Source of the DNA: Rhodococcus sp. ABRD24
GTDB lineage: Bacteria > Actinomycetota > Actinomycetes > Mycobacteriales > Mycobacteriaceae
Length of the DNA: 64,000 nt
Reading direction: 5' to 3'
Assembly: GCF_004328705.1 (NCBI RefSeq)
Contig: NZ_CP035319.1
Coordinates: 2,294,001 to 2,358,000 of the forward strand
Shown: piece after piece, positions 45,598-54,305 of the stretch
Numbering within the stretch: the first letter of the stretch is position 1
Layout: the number at the start of each line of letters is the position of its first letter
The notes under the pieces: model-generated
Databases searched by the model: none
What the model was told of the DNA's origin: nothing
What the model saw: only the letters and a program-made list of their open reading frames with translations
Made by a program: the position numbers and the translations under genes

Positions 45598-46808
45598 CGG
45601 ACACCGTCGGCTCATCCATCCGCTCGGATCCAGATCCTCGGCTGCTCAACGTCGACGCCCTGCGCGGCTTCGCCCTGTTCGGGATCCTCGTCGTGAACAT
45701 CTGGGCGTTCGCCGATCCGTACTACGCGTCGACGCAGACGAACCCTGCCTTCGACTCCGGAGCGGACCACGCTGTCCGGTTCCTGATTTCGTTGCTGTTC
45801 GAGACCAAGTTCTACCTGCTGTTCTCGTTCCTGTTCGGGTACAGCTTCACGCTGCAGATGGCGGCGGCCGAACGTGCCCGAACCGGTTTCGTCCCCCGGA
45901 TGCTCCGCCGGCAGTCGGGTTTGCTCGCTATCGGACTGCTGCACGGCGCCGTCCTCTACTACGGCGAGATCCTCTCGACGTACGCGATTCTGGGACTGAT
46001 CCTGCTGGCGTGCCGCAACATTTCCCCAGCCACCGCTACCAAGATCGGGATAGGACTCGTCGTCGCGGTCGGCACGGTGTGGATGTTGCTCGGAATCGCG
46101 CAACTGGCCGCGGGCGAGGTGACCGGATCGAGCGCAGTGGATGCGGCGACCAAGCTGTCCGCGTTCCGCGGCGACGCACCGGCGACACTCGGATTCCACA
46201 CCGGGCACCTGCCGGACACCATCGGGGCCCTCGCGGCACTGCAGGCACCCAGCGCGATGGCGATGTTCTTCTTCGGATTCGCAGCGGGCAGAGTCCGGAT
46301 GTTCGCGCATCCCGACCGATACCGCGCCGCGATGCGTCGAGTCCTGTCGTTCGGACTTCCGATCGGACTTTTCGGTGCGGTCATCTACGCGTCGGCCGCC
46401 GCTTACGCTCCCGGCGGCGGCATCGAGACGTTCGCATTCGGCCTCGGCCAGCTCACCGCTCCGGCGCTCACCGCAACGTACGTGGTGGCCGGGCTGCTGC
46501 TCTTCCGGTCCGACCGTGGTCGACGCATCGAGTCGGCCTTGGCTCCGATGGGCAAGATCGCGCTCACCAACTACCTGATGCAATCCGCGGTGCTCGGTGT
46601 GTTGTTCACCGGGTACGGATTCGGTCTCGTGGACCGGCTGGCGCCGGCCACCGTCGTCGCCGTCGTCGCGGTGGTGTTCACGGCGCAGGTAGTCGCGAGC
46701 CGGTGGTGGCTGCGTGGACACCGGTACGGTCCGGCCGAGTGGGCGCTGCGGGCCGTCACGCTGGCCGCACTTCCGCCGTGGCGTAGGAGCCGACAAACGG
46801 TCTCGTGA
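45594..46808 (+). CDS. DUF418-domain membrane protein
   Basis: A 404-aa multi-span protein with about nine hydrophobic helices. The opening RLLNVDALRGFALFGILVVNIWAF and the closing MGKIALTNYLMQSAVLGVLFTGYGFGL with a WLRGHRYGPAEWALRA end are the DUF418 hallmarks. Family function is unknown; transport or acyl transfer has been suggested from its resemblance to acyltransferase-3 proteins. Confidence 0.88.
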   Translation: MTDTVGSSIRSDPDPRLLNVDALRGFALFGILVVNIWAFADPYYASTQTNPAFDSGADHAVRFLISLLFETKFYLLFSFLFGYSFTLQMAAAERARTGFVPRMLRRQSGLLAIGLLHGAVLYYGEILSTYAILGLILLACRNISPATATKIGIGLVVAVGTVWMLLGIAQLAAGEVTGSSAVDAATKLSAFRGDAPATLGFHTGHLPDTIGALAALQAPSAMAMFFFGFAAGRVRMFAHPDRYRAAMRRVLSFGLPIGLFGAVIYASAAAYAPGGGIETFAFGLGQLTAPALTATYVVAGLLLFRSDRGRRIESALAPMGKIALTNYLMQSAVLGVLFTGYGFGLVDRLAPATVVAVVAVVFTAQVVASRWWLRGHRYGPAEWALRAVTLAALPPWRRSRQTVS

Positions 46809-46891
46809 CCGGCGCCCGCGCGGTAGCGTCGAACCTGCGATGAGCACTTCGTAGCACGACCCTCGACGAGCGACGAACCAAGGAGACTCTC

Positions 46892-47305
46892 GTGGACTCT
46901 CGTCTCAACCCCTACATCAACTTCGACGGCAGCGCACGCGAGGCCATGGAGTTCTACAAAAGCGTGTTCGGCGGCACCCTCACCCTAACTACCTTCGGCG
47001 ATATGGGTGCCCCCGGCGAGGAGGGTTCCGACAAGATCATGCACAGCATGCTCGAAACCGACAGTGGTTTCACGATCATGGGGGCTGACACCCCGCCCGG
47101 TATGGAGTTCACACCCGGCACCAATATGACGGTGAGCCTCAGCGGCGACAACGATGCCGAGCTGCGGGGGTATTGGGCGGCGATCTCGGAGTCCGGGACC
47201 GTCCAGGTGCCCCTCGAGAAGCAGATGTGGGGCGACGAGTTCGGGGCGTGCCAGGACCGGTTCGGAGTCCCGTGGCTGGTCAATATCTCCCAGACGCAGG
47301 GCTGA
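46892..47305 (+). CDS. VOC/glyoxalase-fold protein (PhnB-like)
   Basis: A 137-aa protein with the VOC start LNPYINFDGSAREAMEFYKSVFGGTL and end MWGDEFGACQDRFGVPWLVNI, typical of PhnB-like proteins. Metal ligands are not obvious beyond H51-region and E/D positions, so the enzymatic role is uncertain. GTG start with AAGGAG 6 bases upstream. Confidence 0.85.
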   Translation: MDSRLNPYINFDGSAREAMEFYKSVFGGTLTLTTFGDMGAPGEEGSDKIMHSMLETDSGFTIMGADTPPGMEFTPGTNMTVSLSGDNDAELRGYWAAISESGTVQVPLEKQMWGDEFGACQDRFGVPWLVNISQTQG

Positions 47306-47400
47306 CCGCGGCAAAAGCCCAGGTGAGTTGATCTCGCCTTCATTCATGACCACACTCGTTTCTGCCGAAGACGACAGCGTGTGATCATCAGGAAGGCCCC

Positions 47401-48138
47401 ATGGACAGCAGCTCACCGAAGACGACCGTGGTTGTACCGACGTACAATGAGCGCGACAATCTCCCCAGGATCGTCGAGCGACTGGCCGCGTTGGAGGTCC
47501 CGAACCTGCATCTGCTGGTGGTCGACGACAACTCCCCCGACGGCACCGGCGAGGTCGCCGACAAGCTTGCGATCGACGGGCCGATCCCGATCGGTGTCCT
47601 GCACCGGACCGAGAAGGACGGGCTGGGGCGCGCCTACGTGGCCGGCATGAGCCGCGCCCTCGCCGAGGGCGCGGACATCGTCGTCCAGATGGATGCGGAC
47701 CTGTCACACCCATGCGAGACCGTTCCGGTGATGATCCGAACCCTGGAGACCACCGATGCGGCCGTCGTGCTCGGATCCCGATACGTGCCCGGCGGCGCTG
47801 TCGCGAGCGACTGGCCGTGGCATCGCAAAGCGCTGTCGGCGTGGGCCAACTTCTACGTCAACGCAATCCTGCGACTCGGCGTCAAGGACGCGACCGCCGG
47901 GTTCAAGGCGTGGCGTGCGAGCACGCTCGATGCCATCGACGTCGCGTCTGTGCAGTGCAACGGATACGCCTTCCAGGTGGAGATGAACTATCGCACCACC
48001 AGCCGCGGCATGAAGATCGCGGAGGTGCCGATCCGGTTCGAGGAGCGCACCGAAGGTGTCTCCAAGATGAGTCTGGGGGTCCAGCTCGAATCAGCACTCG
48101 TGCCGTGGAAGCTACGATTCGGCAAGCACGCCAAGTAG
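47401..48138 (+). CDS. ppm1: Polyprenol-phosphate mannosyltransferase (Ppm1 catalytic domain)
   Basis: A 245-aa family-2 glycosyltransferase. TTVVVPTYNERDNL, VVDDNSPDGTGE, the metal-binding DAD at 98-100 (QMDADLSHP), GSRYVPGG and RFEERTEGVSKMS match dolichol/polyprenol-phosphate mannose synthases. It transfers mannose from GDP-mannose to the lipid carrier used for lipomannan and protein glycosylation. Mycobacterial Ppm1 is often fused to an acyltransferase domain; here the catalytic domain is alone and soluble. Confidence 0.85.
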   Translation: MDSSSPKTTVVVPTYNERDNLPRIVERLAALEVPNLHLLVVDDNSPDGTGEVADKLAIDGPIPIGVLHRTEKDGLGRAYVAGMSRALAEGADIVVQMDADLSHPCETVPVMIRTLETTDAAVVLGSRYVPGGAVASDWPWHRKALSAWANFYVNAILRLGVKDATAGFKAWRASTLDAIDVASVQCNGYAFQVEMNYRTTSRGMKIAEVPIRFEERTEGVSKMSLGVQLESALVPWKLRFGKHAK

Positions 48139-48221
48139 ATTCGCGGGCGACGAAGGAATATCCGGTCGGCGGCCGGAAATTGACGAGCGATCCGAGGCGA
48201 TCTCTGCAAGCATTGACGGAT

Positions 48222-49427
48222 ATGACCCTGCACGACACGATTTCCGTCCGGCCGGCCACCGACAACGATTGGCCGGCGCTCGAACTGCTCGACTCGGTGG
48301 CGTTCGCCTATCACCCAGTAGATGCCGACCGCACCCTCACCCGCGCGCTGACGCGGACCGAAGACGTCGTCGTCGCCACCGACGCCGGAACACCGATCGG
48401 CCTGGCGTTGGATCTGCCGATGGACCTGACGGTGCCCGGCGGTACGCAGGTGCCCGTTCGCGGCGTCACGTGGGTATCGGTGGCCCCGACGCACCGCCGC
48501 CGCGGGGTGCTGCGGGCTCTCTTCGCCCAGATACACAACAACATCGGCCGTACCGGCGTCCCGCTGGCCATGCTCACGGCGAGCGATGCCGGGATCTACG
48601 GCCGCTTCGGGTACGGACCGGCGACGGTGAGCACAAGCGTCACGATCGACCGCCGTTTCGCCCGCTTCCGCGACGACGCACCCGACCCGGGCGGCGTCGT
48701 GCTGACCGACCAGGCCACCGCCGTGACCCGTCTACCGGAGATCTACGAACGCTGGCGACTGATCACCCCGGGCGCGCAGAACCGCCCGCAGCCGCAGTGG
48801 GACTACACGTTCGCCGATCCCGAAGAGCACCGCGACGGCAAGTCCGGTCTGCACTACCTCATCCATCCGGATGGCTACGCGACGTTCCGGTATCGCAGCG
48901 CCGACGACGGCATGGTGGCCGTAGTCGCGGAGCTCGTCGCGGTCACCGATGCGGCGCACACCGCGCTGTGGCGGACCCTGTGCGGGCTGGACCTGACGCA
49001 ACGAATCGAGGCGACCCAGCACCCGGACGACCCGCTGCGGCTCATGCTCACCGACTATCGGCTGCCCCGCACGACCCGCCGGTCGGACGACCTGTGGGTT
49101 CGCATCATGGACGTGCCAGCCGCGCTCGGAGCGCGCACGTACGCGCTCGACGGGGACATCGTTCTCGCGGTTCGGGACCCGTACCTCGACGCCGGCGGCA
49201 CATTCGCGCTCACCGTCCGCGACGGCCACGCCGAGTGCCGGCGAACCGACGCCACCGCGCACGTCACACTCGACCTGGACGCGCTGGGCAGCCTGTATCT
49301 GGGCGCGCACCGGGCGCGGACGCTGGCCGCCGCACACCGGATCGAAGCGGCGTCGGACCGCGATCTCGCGCTGGTCGACATGATGTTCGCTGCCGATCGT
49401 CCCGCCGTGCTCGGGTACGGATTCTGA
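48222..49427 (+). CDS. eis: Eis-like GNAT N-acetyltransferase
   Basis: A 401-aa enhanced-intracellular-survival-type protein, matching the family length. The first GNAT domain has the acetyl-CoA motif VSVAPTHRRRGVLRAL (about residues 85-100) and LTASDAGIYGRFGYGPAT. A second GNAT-like domain and a C-terminal SCP2-like domain follow. The terminal residues VLGYGF supply the free carboxylate that acts as base in Eis enzymes (F ends the chain). It acetylates amines such as aminoglycosides; the natural substrate is unknown. Confidence 0.88.
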   Translation: MTLHDTISVRPATDNDWPALELLDSVAFAYHPVDADRTLTRALTRTEDVVVATDAGTPIGLALDLPMDLTVPGGTQVPVRGVTWVSVAPTHRRRGVLRALFAQIHNNIGRTGVPLAMLTASDAGIYGRFGYGPATVSTSVTIDRRFARFRDDAPDPGGVVLTDQATAVTRLPEIYERWRLITPGAQNRPQPQWDYTFADPEEHRDGKSGLHYLIHPDGYATFRYRSADDGMVAVVAELVAVTDAAHTALWRTLCGLDLTQRIEATQHPDDPLRLMLTDYRLPRTTRRSDDLWVRIMDVPAALGARTYALDGDIVLAVRDPYLDAGGTFALTVRDGHAECRRTDATAHVTLDLDALGSLYLGAHRARTLAAAHRIEAASDRDLALVDMMFAADRPAVLGYGF

Positions 49428-49571
49428 GCGGGGCCGAATCCCGGTTCACCCGAAACGGGTGAAAACCGACGCTCCTCTGCAAAGTCCGCTCCGGCGACAT
49501 TCGGCGGTCGTACGCTGATCGGGAACCTCTCAGCATTCGCCGCAGATACCGCCGACACCAAGGGGATTCGC

Positions 49572-49979
49572 ATGAGCTCGTCTCGAACGTCCATCGCCGT
49601 GGCCGCCCTGGCAGGGACAGCGTGGCTCGCCTTCGCTCCCAGCGCGGCCGCGGCGACGACCTATCAGGTCACTGCGATCCCGCCGATCGGCACCGTGTTC
49701 GCGAACACCATCACGACAATCGCGGTGGTTGTCTCACCCACGCCCGCCGGCGCGGACGGCACCTCCCCGGTCGTCATGGTGATCACCGAACCAGGCGGAG
49801 ACTCGAGCACCGTCACAGTGCCGCTGACCCTGGGCGGGGCGACAGTGGCGACCCGCGTCCACGAGGCCGGACGGTACAGCGCAGTGTTCACCTTCGCGCC
49901 ACCCGTCGGGGATCCGGCGTCGGCCACGATGCAGTTCGACGTCTCGCCCTCCCCGTTCGGGACGGCTAGCGCCTCGTAA
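49572..49979 (+). CDS. Small secreted protein, hypothetical
   Basis: A 135-aa exported protein. The signal peptide (MSSSRTSIAVAALAGTAWLAFAPSAAAA) is cleaved near residue 28. The remaining 105 residues are beta-rich with Thr/Val/Pro repeats (Ig-like), no cysteine and no catalytic motif. CAAGGGGA precedes the ATG by 6 bases. Confidence 0.7.
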   Translation: MSSSRTSIAVAALAGTAWLAFAPSAAAATTYQVTAIPPIGTVFANTITTIAVVVSPTPAGADGTSPVVMVITEPGGDSSTVTVPLTLGGATVATRVHEAGRYSAVFTFAPPVGDPASATMQFDVSPSPFGTASAS

Positions 49980-50041
49980 CAGCATCGTCGATACGGTGAT
50001 CTCACCCGCCGCACGGCGGGCCGGGGATATCCCCGGTTCGC

Positions 50042-50608
50042 TCAGTCTCGAGTGTGAATCTCCACCGACGACGCCGTCGCGAGCTTCTCCAGCAAACCGA
50101 TGAGGACCGTTCGCTCGGACTTGGTCAGAGCGTTCGCCCACACCTGTTCACGCCTGTTGTGGTCGGCATAGGTCGTCATGATTGCGTCCCGGCCGGCTTC
50201 GGTCAGGCTCAGCTGCACCGCTCGACGGTCCACCTCGGAGCGTCGCCGCGCAACGTATCCATCCCGTTCGAGCGTATTCACCAACGCGGACACTGCCGCC
50301 CGGCTCATGCCCGACAGCTTCGCCACACGCTTCGCCTCGCTCGGCCCGGCCAGCCACAACACGAAGAGCACTCGGAAGCCCGGCCAGCTCCAGCCGCCGG
50401 GGCGATGGACGGTGGACTCGAGGTCGTAGACCAGCGCGCTGGCCACTCGGGTCAGCTCGAGAACCAGTTTCATGGAGACGGGGTCGACCTCGGGCATCGC
50501 CCGCGTCGTCTCGAGCACCGCGAAGTCGACGAAGGACAGAAAGTCCAGGTCGTCCACATTCGCCGGGACTTCGCGGCCCTCGCCGCCCTCACATTGCGCG
50601 TCGGTCAT
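50042..50608 (-). CDS. MarR-family regulator
   Basis: A 188-aa regulator with a winged helix at about 72-140 (FRVLFVLWLAGPSEAKRVAKLSGMSRAAVSALVNTLERDGYVARRRSEVDRRAVQLSLTEAG). It is divergent from the MBL/hydroxylase pair, and the gap holds two related palindromic sites, so it is the probable local repressor responding to an aromatic ligand. Confidence 0.92.
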   Translation of the reverse strand: MTDAQCEGGEGREVPANVDDLDFLSFVDFAVLETTRAMPEVDPVSMKLVLELTRVASALVYDLESTVHRPGGWSWPGFRVLFVLWLAGPSEAKRVAKLSGMSRAAVSALVNTLERDGYVARRRSEVDRRAVQLSLTEAGRDAIMTTYADHNRREQVWANALTKSERTVLIGLLEKLATASSVEIHTRD

Positions 50609-50703
50609 GCCGCCAGAGTAGAGCCCTCATCAGCCGATCCCGCGAGAATTTAGTCAAAGGCTTGCGCATTTGGTGTGACATGACTTACCTTCTCTACACA
50701 TTC

Positions 50704-50719
50704 AATCAAAGCTTTGATT
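50704..50719. promoter_or_regulatory. MarR operator (perfect 16-bp palindrome)
   Basis: AATCAAAGCTTTGATT is fully self-complementary and lies 16 bp before the MBL GTG, where bound MarR would block the promoter. A weaker copy (AGTCAAAGGCTTGCGC, from 50652) is nearer the marR start, suggesting autoregulation too. Confidence 0.7.
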
Positions 50720-50734
50720 ATTTGGGGTGATTAC

Positions 50735-51697
50735 GTGTCAGCACTGTCCTTCGCGTCCTCCGCCGACCTCGGCGAGAAGGAGCAGACCCTCGAGATTCTC
50801 GCCAACGGCGTTTACGCACTCACTGCGGAAGGTGACCCCAACCTGGGCGCGATCGAGGGCGAGGACTTCCTCGTCTGCTTCGAGGCGCTCGCGACACCGG
50901 TTGCAGCGCAGGACTGGCTGGCGAAACTGCGCCAGCACACCGACAAGCCCGTGCGCTACCTCGTGCTTTCGCACTACCACGCCGTCCGGGTCCTGGGCGC
51001 GTCCGCGTTCGACGCCGAGATCATCGTCGCTCACGAGAACACCCACAAGCTGATCGCCGAACGCGGCCAGGAGGATTGGGCGTCCGAGTTCGGTCGCATG
51101 CCGCGCCTGGCAAAGGGCGCCGAGTCGGTTCCGGGGCTGACATGGCCGACCATGACGTTCTCGGACCGTCTCACCATCGATCTGGGCGGCGACCGCGGCG
51201 AACTGATCCTCCAGCACCTCGGCCGCGGACATACCGAGGGCGATATCGTGGCGTGGCTGCCGCAGCAGAAGATCCTCTTCGCCGGCGACCTCGTCGAGGC
51301 ACAGGCCGCGCTCTACACCGGCGACGCTTTCCACCGGGACTGGGCCACAGGCACTCTCGACGGAGTGAAGGCCCTCGGTGCCGAGGCCCTGATCGGCGGC
51401 CGCGGTGCCGTGAGCCGCGGACGGGACGAGGTGGACGCCGCGATCGAACAGACCCGGCGCTTCCTCAACGTCATGCTCGCCGAGGTGGGGGCCGTGCAGC
51501 AGCGCGGCGGCACGCTCAAGGAAGCGTTCGAGGCCACGCACGCCGCACTGTTCGAGCAGTACGGGCACTGGCCGATCTTCGAACACTGCTTGCCCTTCGA
51601 CGTCTCGCGGGTATGGGACGAACTGTCCGGCATCGAACGCCCCATCATCTGGACCGCCGAGCGCGACCGCGAGGTCTGGGCACAACTGCAGGGCTGA
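50735..51697 (+). CDS. Metallo-beta-lactamase-fold hydrolase with altered metal motif
   Basis: A 320-aa MBL-fold protein. The expected HxHxDH reads H80-Y-H82-A-V84-R85, so two ligands are changed. H166 (RGHTEGD) and D185 (FAGDLVE) are kept. This suggests one metal or an altered centre. GTG at 50735 is preceded by GGGGTGA. Lies 32 bp before an FAD hydroxylase; may hydrolyse a ring-derived ester or lactone (inference). Confidence 0.82.
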   Translation: MSALSFASSADLGEKEQTLEILANGVYALTAEGDPNLGAIEGEDFLVCFEALATPVAAQDWLAKLRQHTDKPVRYLVLSHYHAVRVLGASAFDAEIIVAHENTHKLIAERGQEDWASEFGRMPRLAKGAESVPGLTWPTMTFSDRLTIDLGGDRGELILQHLGRGHTEGDIVAWLPQQKILFAGDLVEAQAALYTGDAFHRDWATGTLDGVKALGAEALIGGRGAVSRGRDEVDAAIEQTRRFLNVMLAEVGAVQQRGGTLKEAFEATHAALFEQYGHWPIFEHCLPFDVSRVWDELSGIERPIIWTAERDREVWAQLQG

Positions 51698-51729
51698 GCC
51701 GGCTACAGCTGTAACAGGAGGATCTTTCG

Positions 51730-53373
51730 ATGAGCGTCAACCACATTCGCACCGGCACCGTGGCAGTAGTCGGCAATGGTCCGGTAGGCCAGACCACGGC
51801 ACTGCTGCTCGCCCGCTGGGGCGTCCGCGTCGTCCTGCTCGACGGTCGGGCCGAACGGGACCCGATCGGCTCCAAGGCCATCTGCCAGCAGCGCGACGTG
51901 CTCGAGGTGTGGGCCGCAATCGGCGTCGGCGAGCAGATCGCAGCGGAGGGGGTCACGTGGGACACCGCGCGCACGTTCCACCGTGGACACGAACTGTTCT
52001 CGCAGCAGTTCGTCGATCACGGGCAGTCGCCGTTCCCGCCCTTTGTCAACGTCTCACAGGCCCGCACCGAGGAACTGCTCGACGGCGCCATCGCGCGGCA
52101 ACCGCTCATCGACGTCCGCTGGGGCCATGCGGTCGAGGACATCGAGCAGGACGGATCCGAGGTCCGACTCGGGTGCGCCACCGAGGCGGGATCGGTAACG
52201 GTTGCCGCCGATTATGCGGTGCTCGCCAGCGGATCCCGCAGTGACGAACTGCGCCGTCAGCTCGGGATCGGGTTCCCCGGCCGGTCGTTCGACGACAAGT
52301 TCCTCATCTGTGACATCCAGGCCGACATTCCAGGCTGGGCCGACGAGCGCCGCTTCTACTTCGACCCGGAGTGGAACCCGGGTCGGCAGGTGCTGATCCA
52401 TCCCTGCCCGGACTCGACCTTCCGGATCGACTGGCAGGTCCCCGGCGATTACGACCTCGACGAGGAGGCAGAGAGTGGCGCACTGGACGCGCGGATCCGG
52501 CAGATCATCGGCGACACGCCCTACCGAATCGTATGGAAGTCGTTGTACCGCTTCCATGCCCGTCTCACCGACCGCATGCGGGTGGGCAGGGTGCTGCTTG
52601 CCGGGGACTGCGCGCACATCGTGTCGCCGTTCGGTGCGCGTGGACTGAACTCGGGTGTCGGCGACGCCGAGAACGCCGCCTGGAAGCTGGCGTTCGTGCT
52701 GCGCGGCTGGGCCGGCCCATCGCTGCTCGACACCTACGATCTCGAACGTCGCGCCGCGGCCTCCGAGAACCTCGCGGTCACGTCCGCGACGATGGACTTC
52801 CTGGTGCCCCGGACTGATGCACAGCACGCCCGTCGCGCCGCCGTTCTCGAGGCCGCGATCGCCGATCCCGAGGCGCGGGCGGACGTCGACTCCGGCCGGC
52901 TCGCCGAACCGTTCTGGTACGTCGATTCACCGCTGACGACGCCGGACCCGACCCGACCCTTCGCCGGACGCCCCGCTCGCGGCGTCGCACCCGAGCCCGT
53001 TCCGGGCGTGCTCGTGCCTGATGTTCCGGTGTCGGTCCGTGGCCAGAGTTGCGCGCGTCTGCGGGAGATCGCCCGGCACGGCGTCCTGCTGCTGTACGGC
53101 ACCGAGATCGATCCGACGGAAATTCGCGAGAGCGCGCTCACCGCCACCCACGCCCCCATCCGGATACACGCCCTGGCCGATGTCGACACCACCGGACTGC
53201 TCACTGCTGCAATGAAAGCAGCGGCGAACGAGGTATGGATCGTACGCCCCGACGCCCATATCGCCGCGGTCGTCGACGGCCGCAACCAACCCGCCCTGGT
53301 AACGGCGCTACGCCGTGCCGTGGGCGCCGAGGTGATGGCTGGTGAGCGACAGGACGGCTCTCTCACCGCCTGA
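51730..53373 (+). CDS. FAD-dependent aromatic hydroxylase (MhpA-like)
   Basis: A 547-aa class A flavoprotein monooxygenase. FAD motif GNGPVG (15-20), the DG motif region (YAVLASGSRSDELR) and the GD motif LLAGDCAHIVSPFGARGLNSGVGDAENAAWKLA (about 289-321). A thioredoxin-like C-terminal domain follows. It hydroxylates a phenolic substrate with NAD(P)H and O2, as in 3-hydroxyphenylpropionate, resorcinol or polyketide-type routes. An AGGAGG site lies 7 bases before the ATG. The 3' end overlaps the LysR gene by 11 bp convergently. Confidence 0.9.
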   Translation: MSVNHIRTGTVAVVGNGPVGQTTALLLARWGVRVVLLDGRAERDPIGSKAICQQRDVLEVWAAIGVGEQIAAEGVTWDTARTFHRGHELFSQQFVDHGQSPFPPFVNVSQARTEELLDGAIARQPLIDVRWGHAVEDIEQDGSEVRLGCATEAGSVTVAADYAVLASGSRSDELRRQLGIGFPGRSFDDKFLICDIQADIPGWADERRFYFDPEWNPGRQVLIHPCPDSTFRIDWQVPGDYDLDEEAESGALDARIRQIIGDTPYRIVWKSLYRFHARLTDRMRVGRVLLAGDCAHIVSPFGARGLNSGVGDAENAAWKLAFVLRGWAGPSLLDTYDLERRAAASENLAVTSATMDFLVPRTDAQHARRAAVLEAAIADPEARADVDSGRLAEPFWYVDSPLTTPDPTRPFAGRPARGVAPEPVPGVLVPDVPVSVRGQSCARLREIARHGVLLLYGTEIDPTEIRESALTATHAPIRIHALADVDTTGLLTAAMKAAANEVWIVRPDAHIAAVVDGRNQPALVTALRRAVGAEVMAGERQDGSLTA

Positions 53374-54220
53374 GACGGTGAGCCTCGGCTAGCGCGCAGT
53401 CCCGCAGGACCCGCACCAGCGGAGTCACACGGGATGCGATGTAGACGAGGCTCACCGCAGTCGGTGCGGCGTCCTCGATATCGACGAAGCGGACATTGTG
53501 ATGGTGCACCCGACGCCGCGCGGCGATCGGCACGGCCCCGACGCCGCGGTCGGTCGCGATCAGTTCCAGCCACTCGTCGAAGTTGGTGCAGGTCACAATC
53601 TCTCGGCCGGGGTCCGGTTCCGTCCAGGACTCGGCACGGGTCGTCCCGGTCAGGGTGTTGACGACGAGTGGATACGTTCCCAACTCGGCCCACGTGATCG
53701 TGTCCCGCTCCGCTAGGAGTGACCGGGCGCTGACCGCGGCGACACGTGGCTCCGAGAACAGATGGTGTACCGCCAGCACCCCACCGGGAACCTCGCCACG
53801 CATCACCGCGGCATCGATGACACCGTCGCGCAGTGCAGTCTGCGGATCGTCGCATCGCTGCAGCAACACTCTCGCGCCAGAGCGTTCCTCGCACGCGGCG
53901 ATCGTGTCGTGCGCCCATGGGTCCGGAAGCAGCCAGCTGAATCCGAGTCGCACCGTCCGATTGGCCTGCGCGGATGCGACCGCGGCATCCAGATCGCCGA
54001 GGACGTGGCGGATGCGTTCCGCGAACGCCCGCCCGTCCTCGGTCGGTGTCATCGACCGCGAGGTCCGCTCCAACAGACGGGTTCCGAGGGTGGCTTCGAG
54101 TTGCTGGATCGTTCGCGTCAACGCGGGTTGTGTGATGTTCAGCCGCTCAGCGGCGGCCGTGAAGGTGCCGGCATCGATCACCGCGACCAACGCCCGCATA
54201 TGTCGCAGCTCGACATTCAT
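53363..54220 (-). CDS. LysR-family regulator
   Basis: A 285-aa regulator. The N-terminal helix-turn-helix (residues 1-60: MNVELRHMRALVAVIDAGTFTAAAERLNITQPALTRTIQQLEATLGTRLLER) precedes a short effector-binding domain. The ATG at 54220 gives the canonical family start; a longer reading into the upstream gap is discarded. Divergent from the MFS gene, its likely target. Confidence 0.92.
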   Translation of the reverse strand: MNVELRHMRALVAVIDAGTFTAAAERLNITQPALTRTIQQLEATLGTRLLERTSRSMTPTEDGRAFAERIRHVLGDLDAAVASAQANRTVRLGFSWLLPDPWAHDTIAACEERSGARVLLQRCDDPQTALRDGVIDAAVMRGEVPGGVLAVHHLFSEPRVAAVSARSLLAERDTITWAELGTYPLVVNTLTGTTRAESWTEPDPGREIVTCTNFDEWLELIATDRGVGAVPIAARRRVHHHNVRFVDIEDAAPTAVSLVYIASRVTPLVRVLRDCALAEAHRLRR

Positions 54221-54235
54221 AATCAACAAGCATAG

Positions 54236-54253
54236 ATGCCGCCGAAACGGCAT
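54236..54253. promoter_or_regulatory. Candidate LysR site
   Basis: ATGCCG-CCGAAA-CGGCAT, an 18-bp inverted repeat in the 85-bp gap between the divergent LysR and MFS genes, positioned to influence both. Confidence 0.5.
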
Positions 54254-54305
54254 TTCCGTACGGCGCCCGTCCCACATAGCGTCGAGATGACGAAGGGGGA
54301 CGGCC

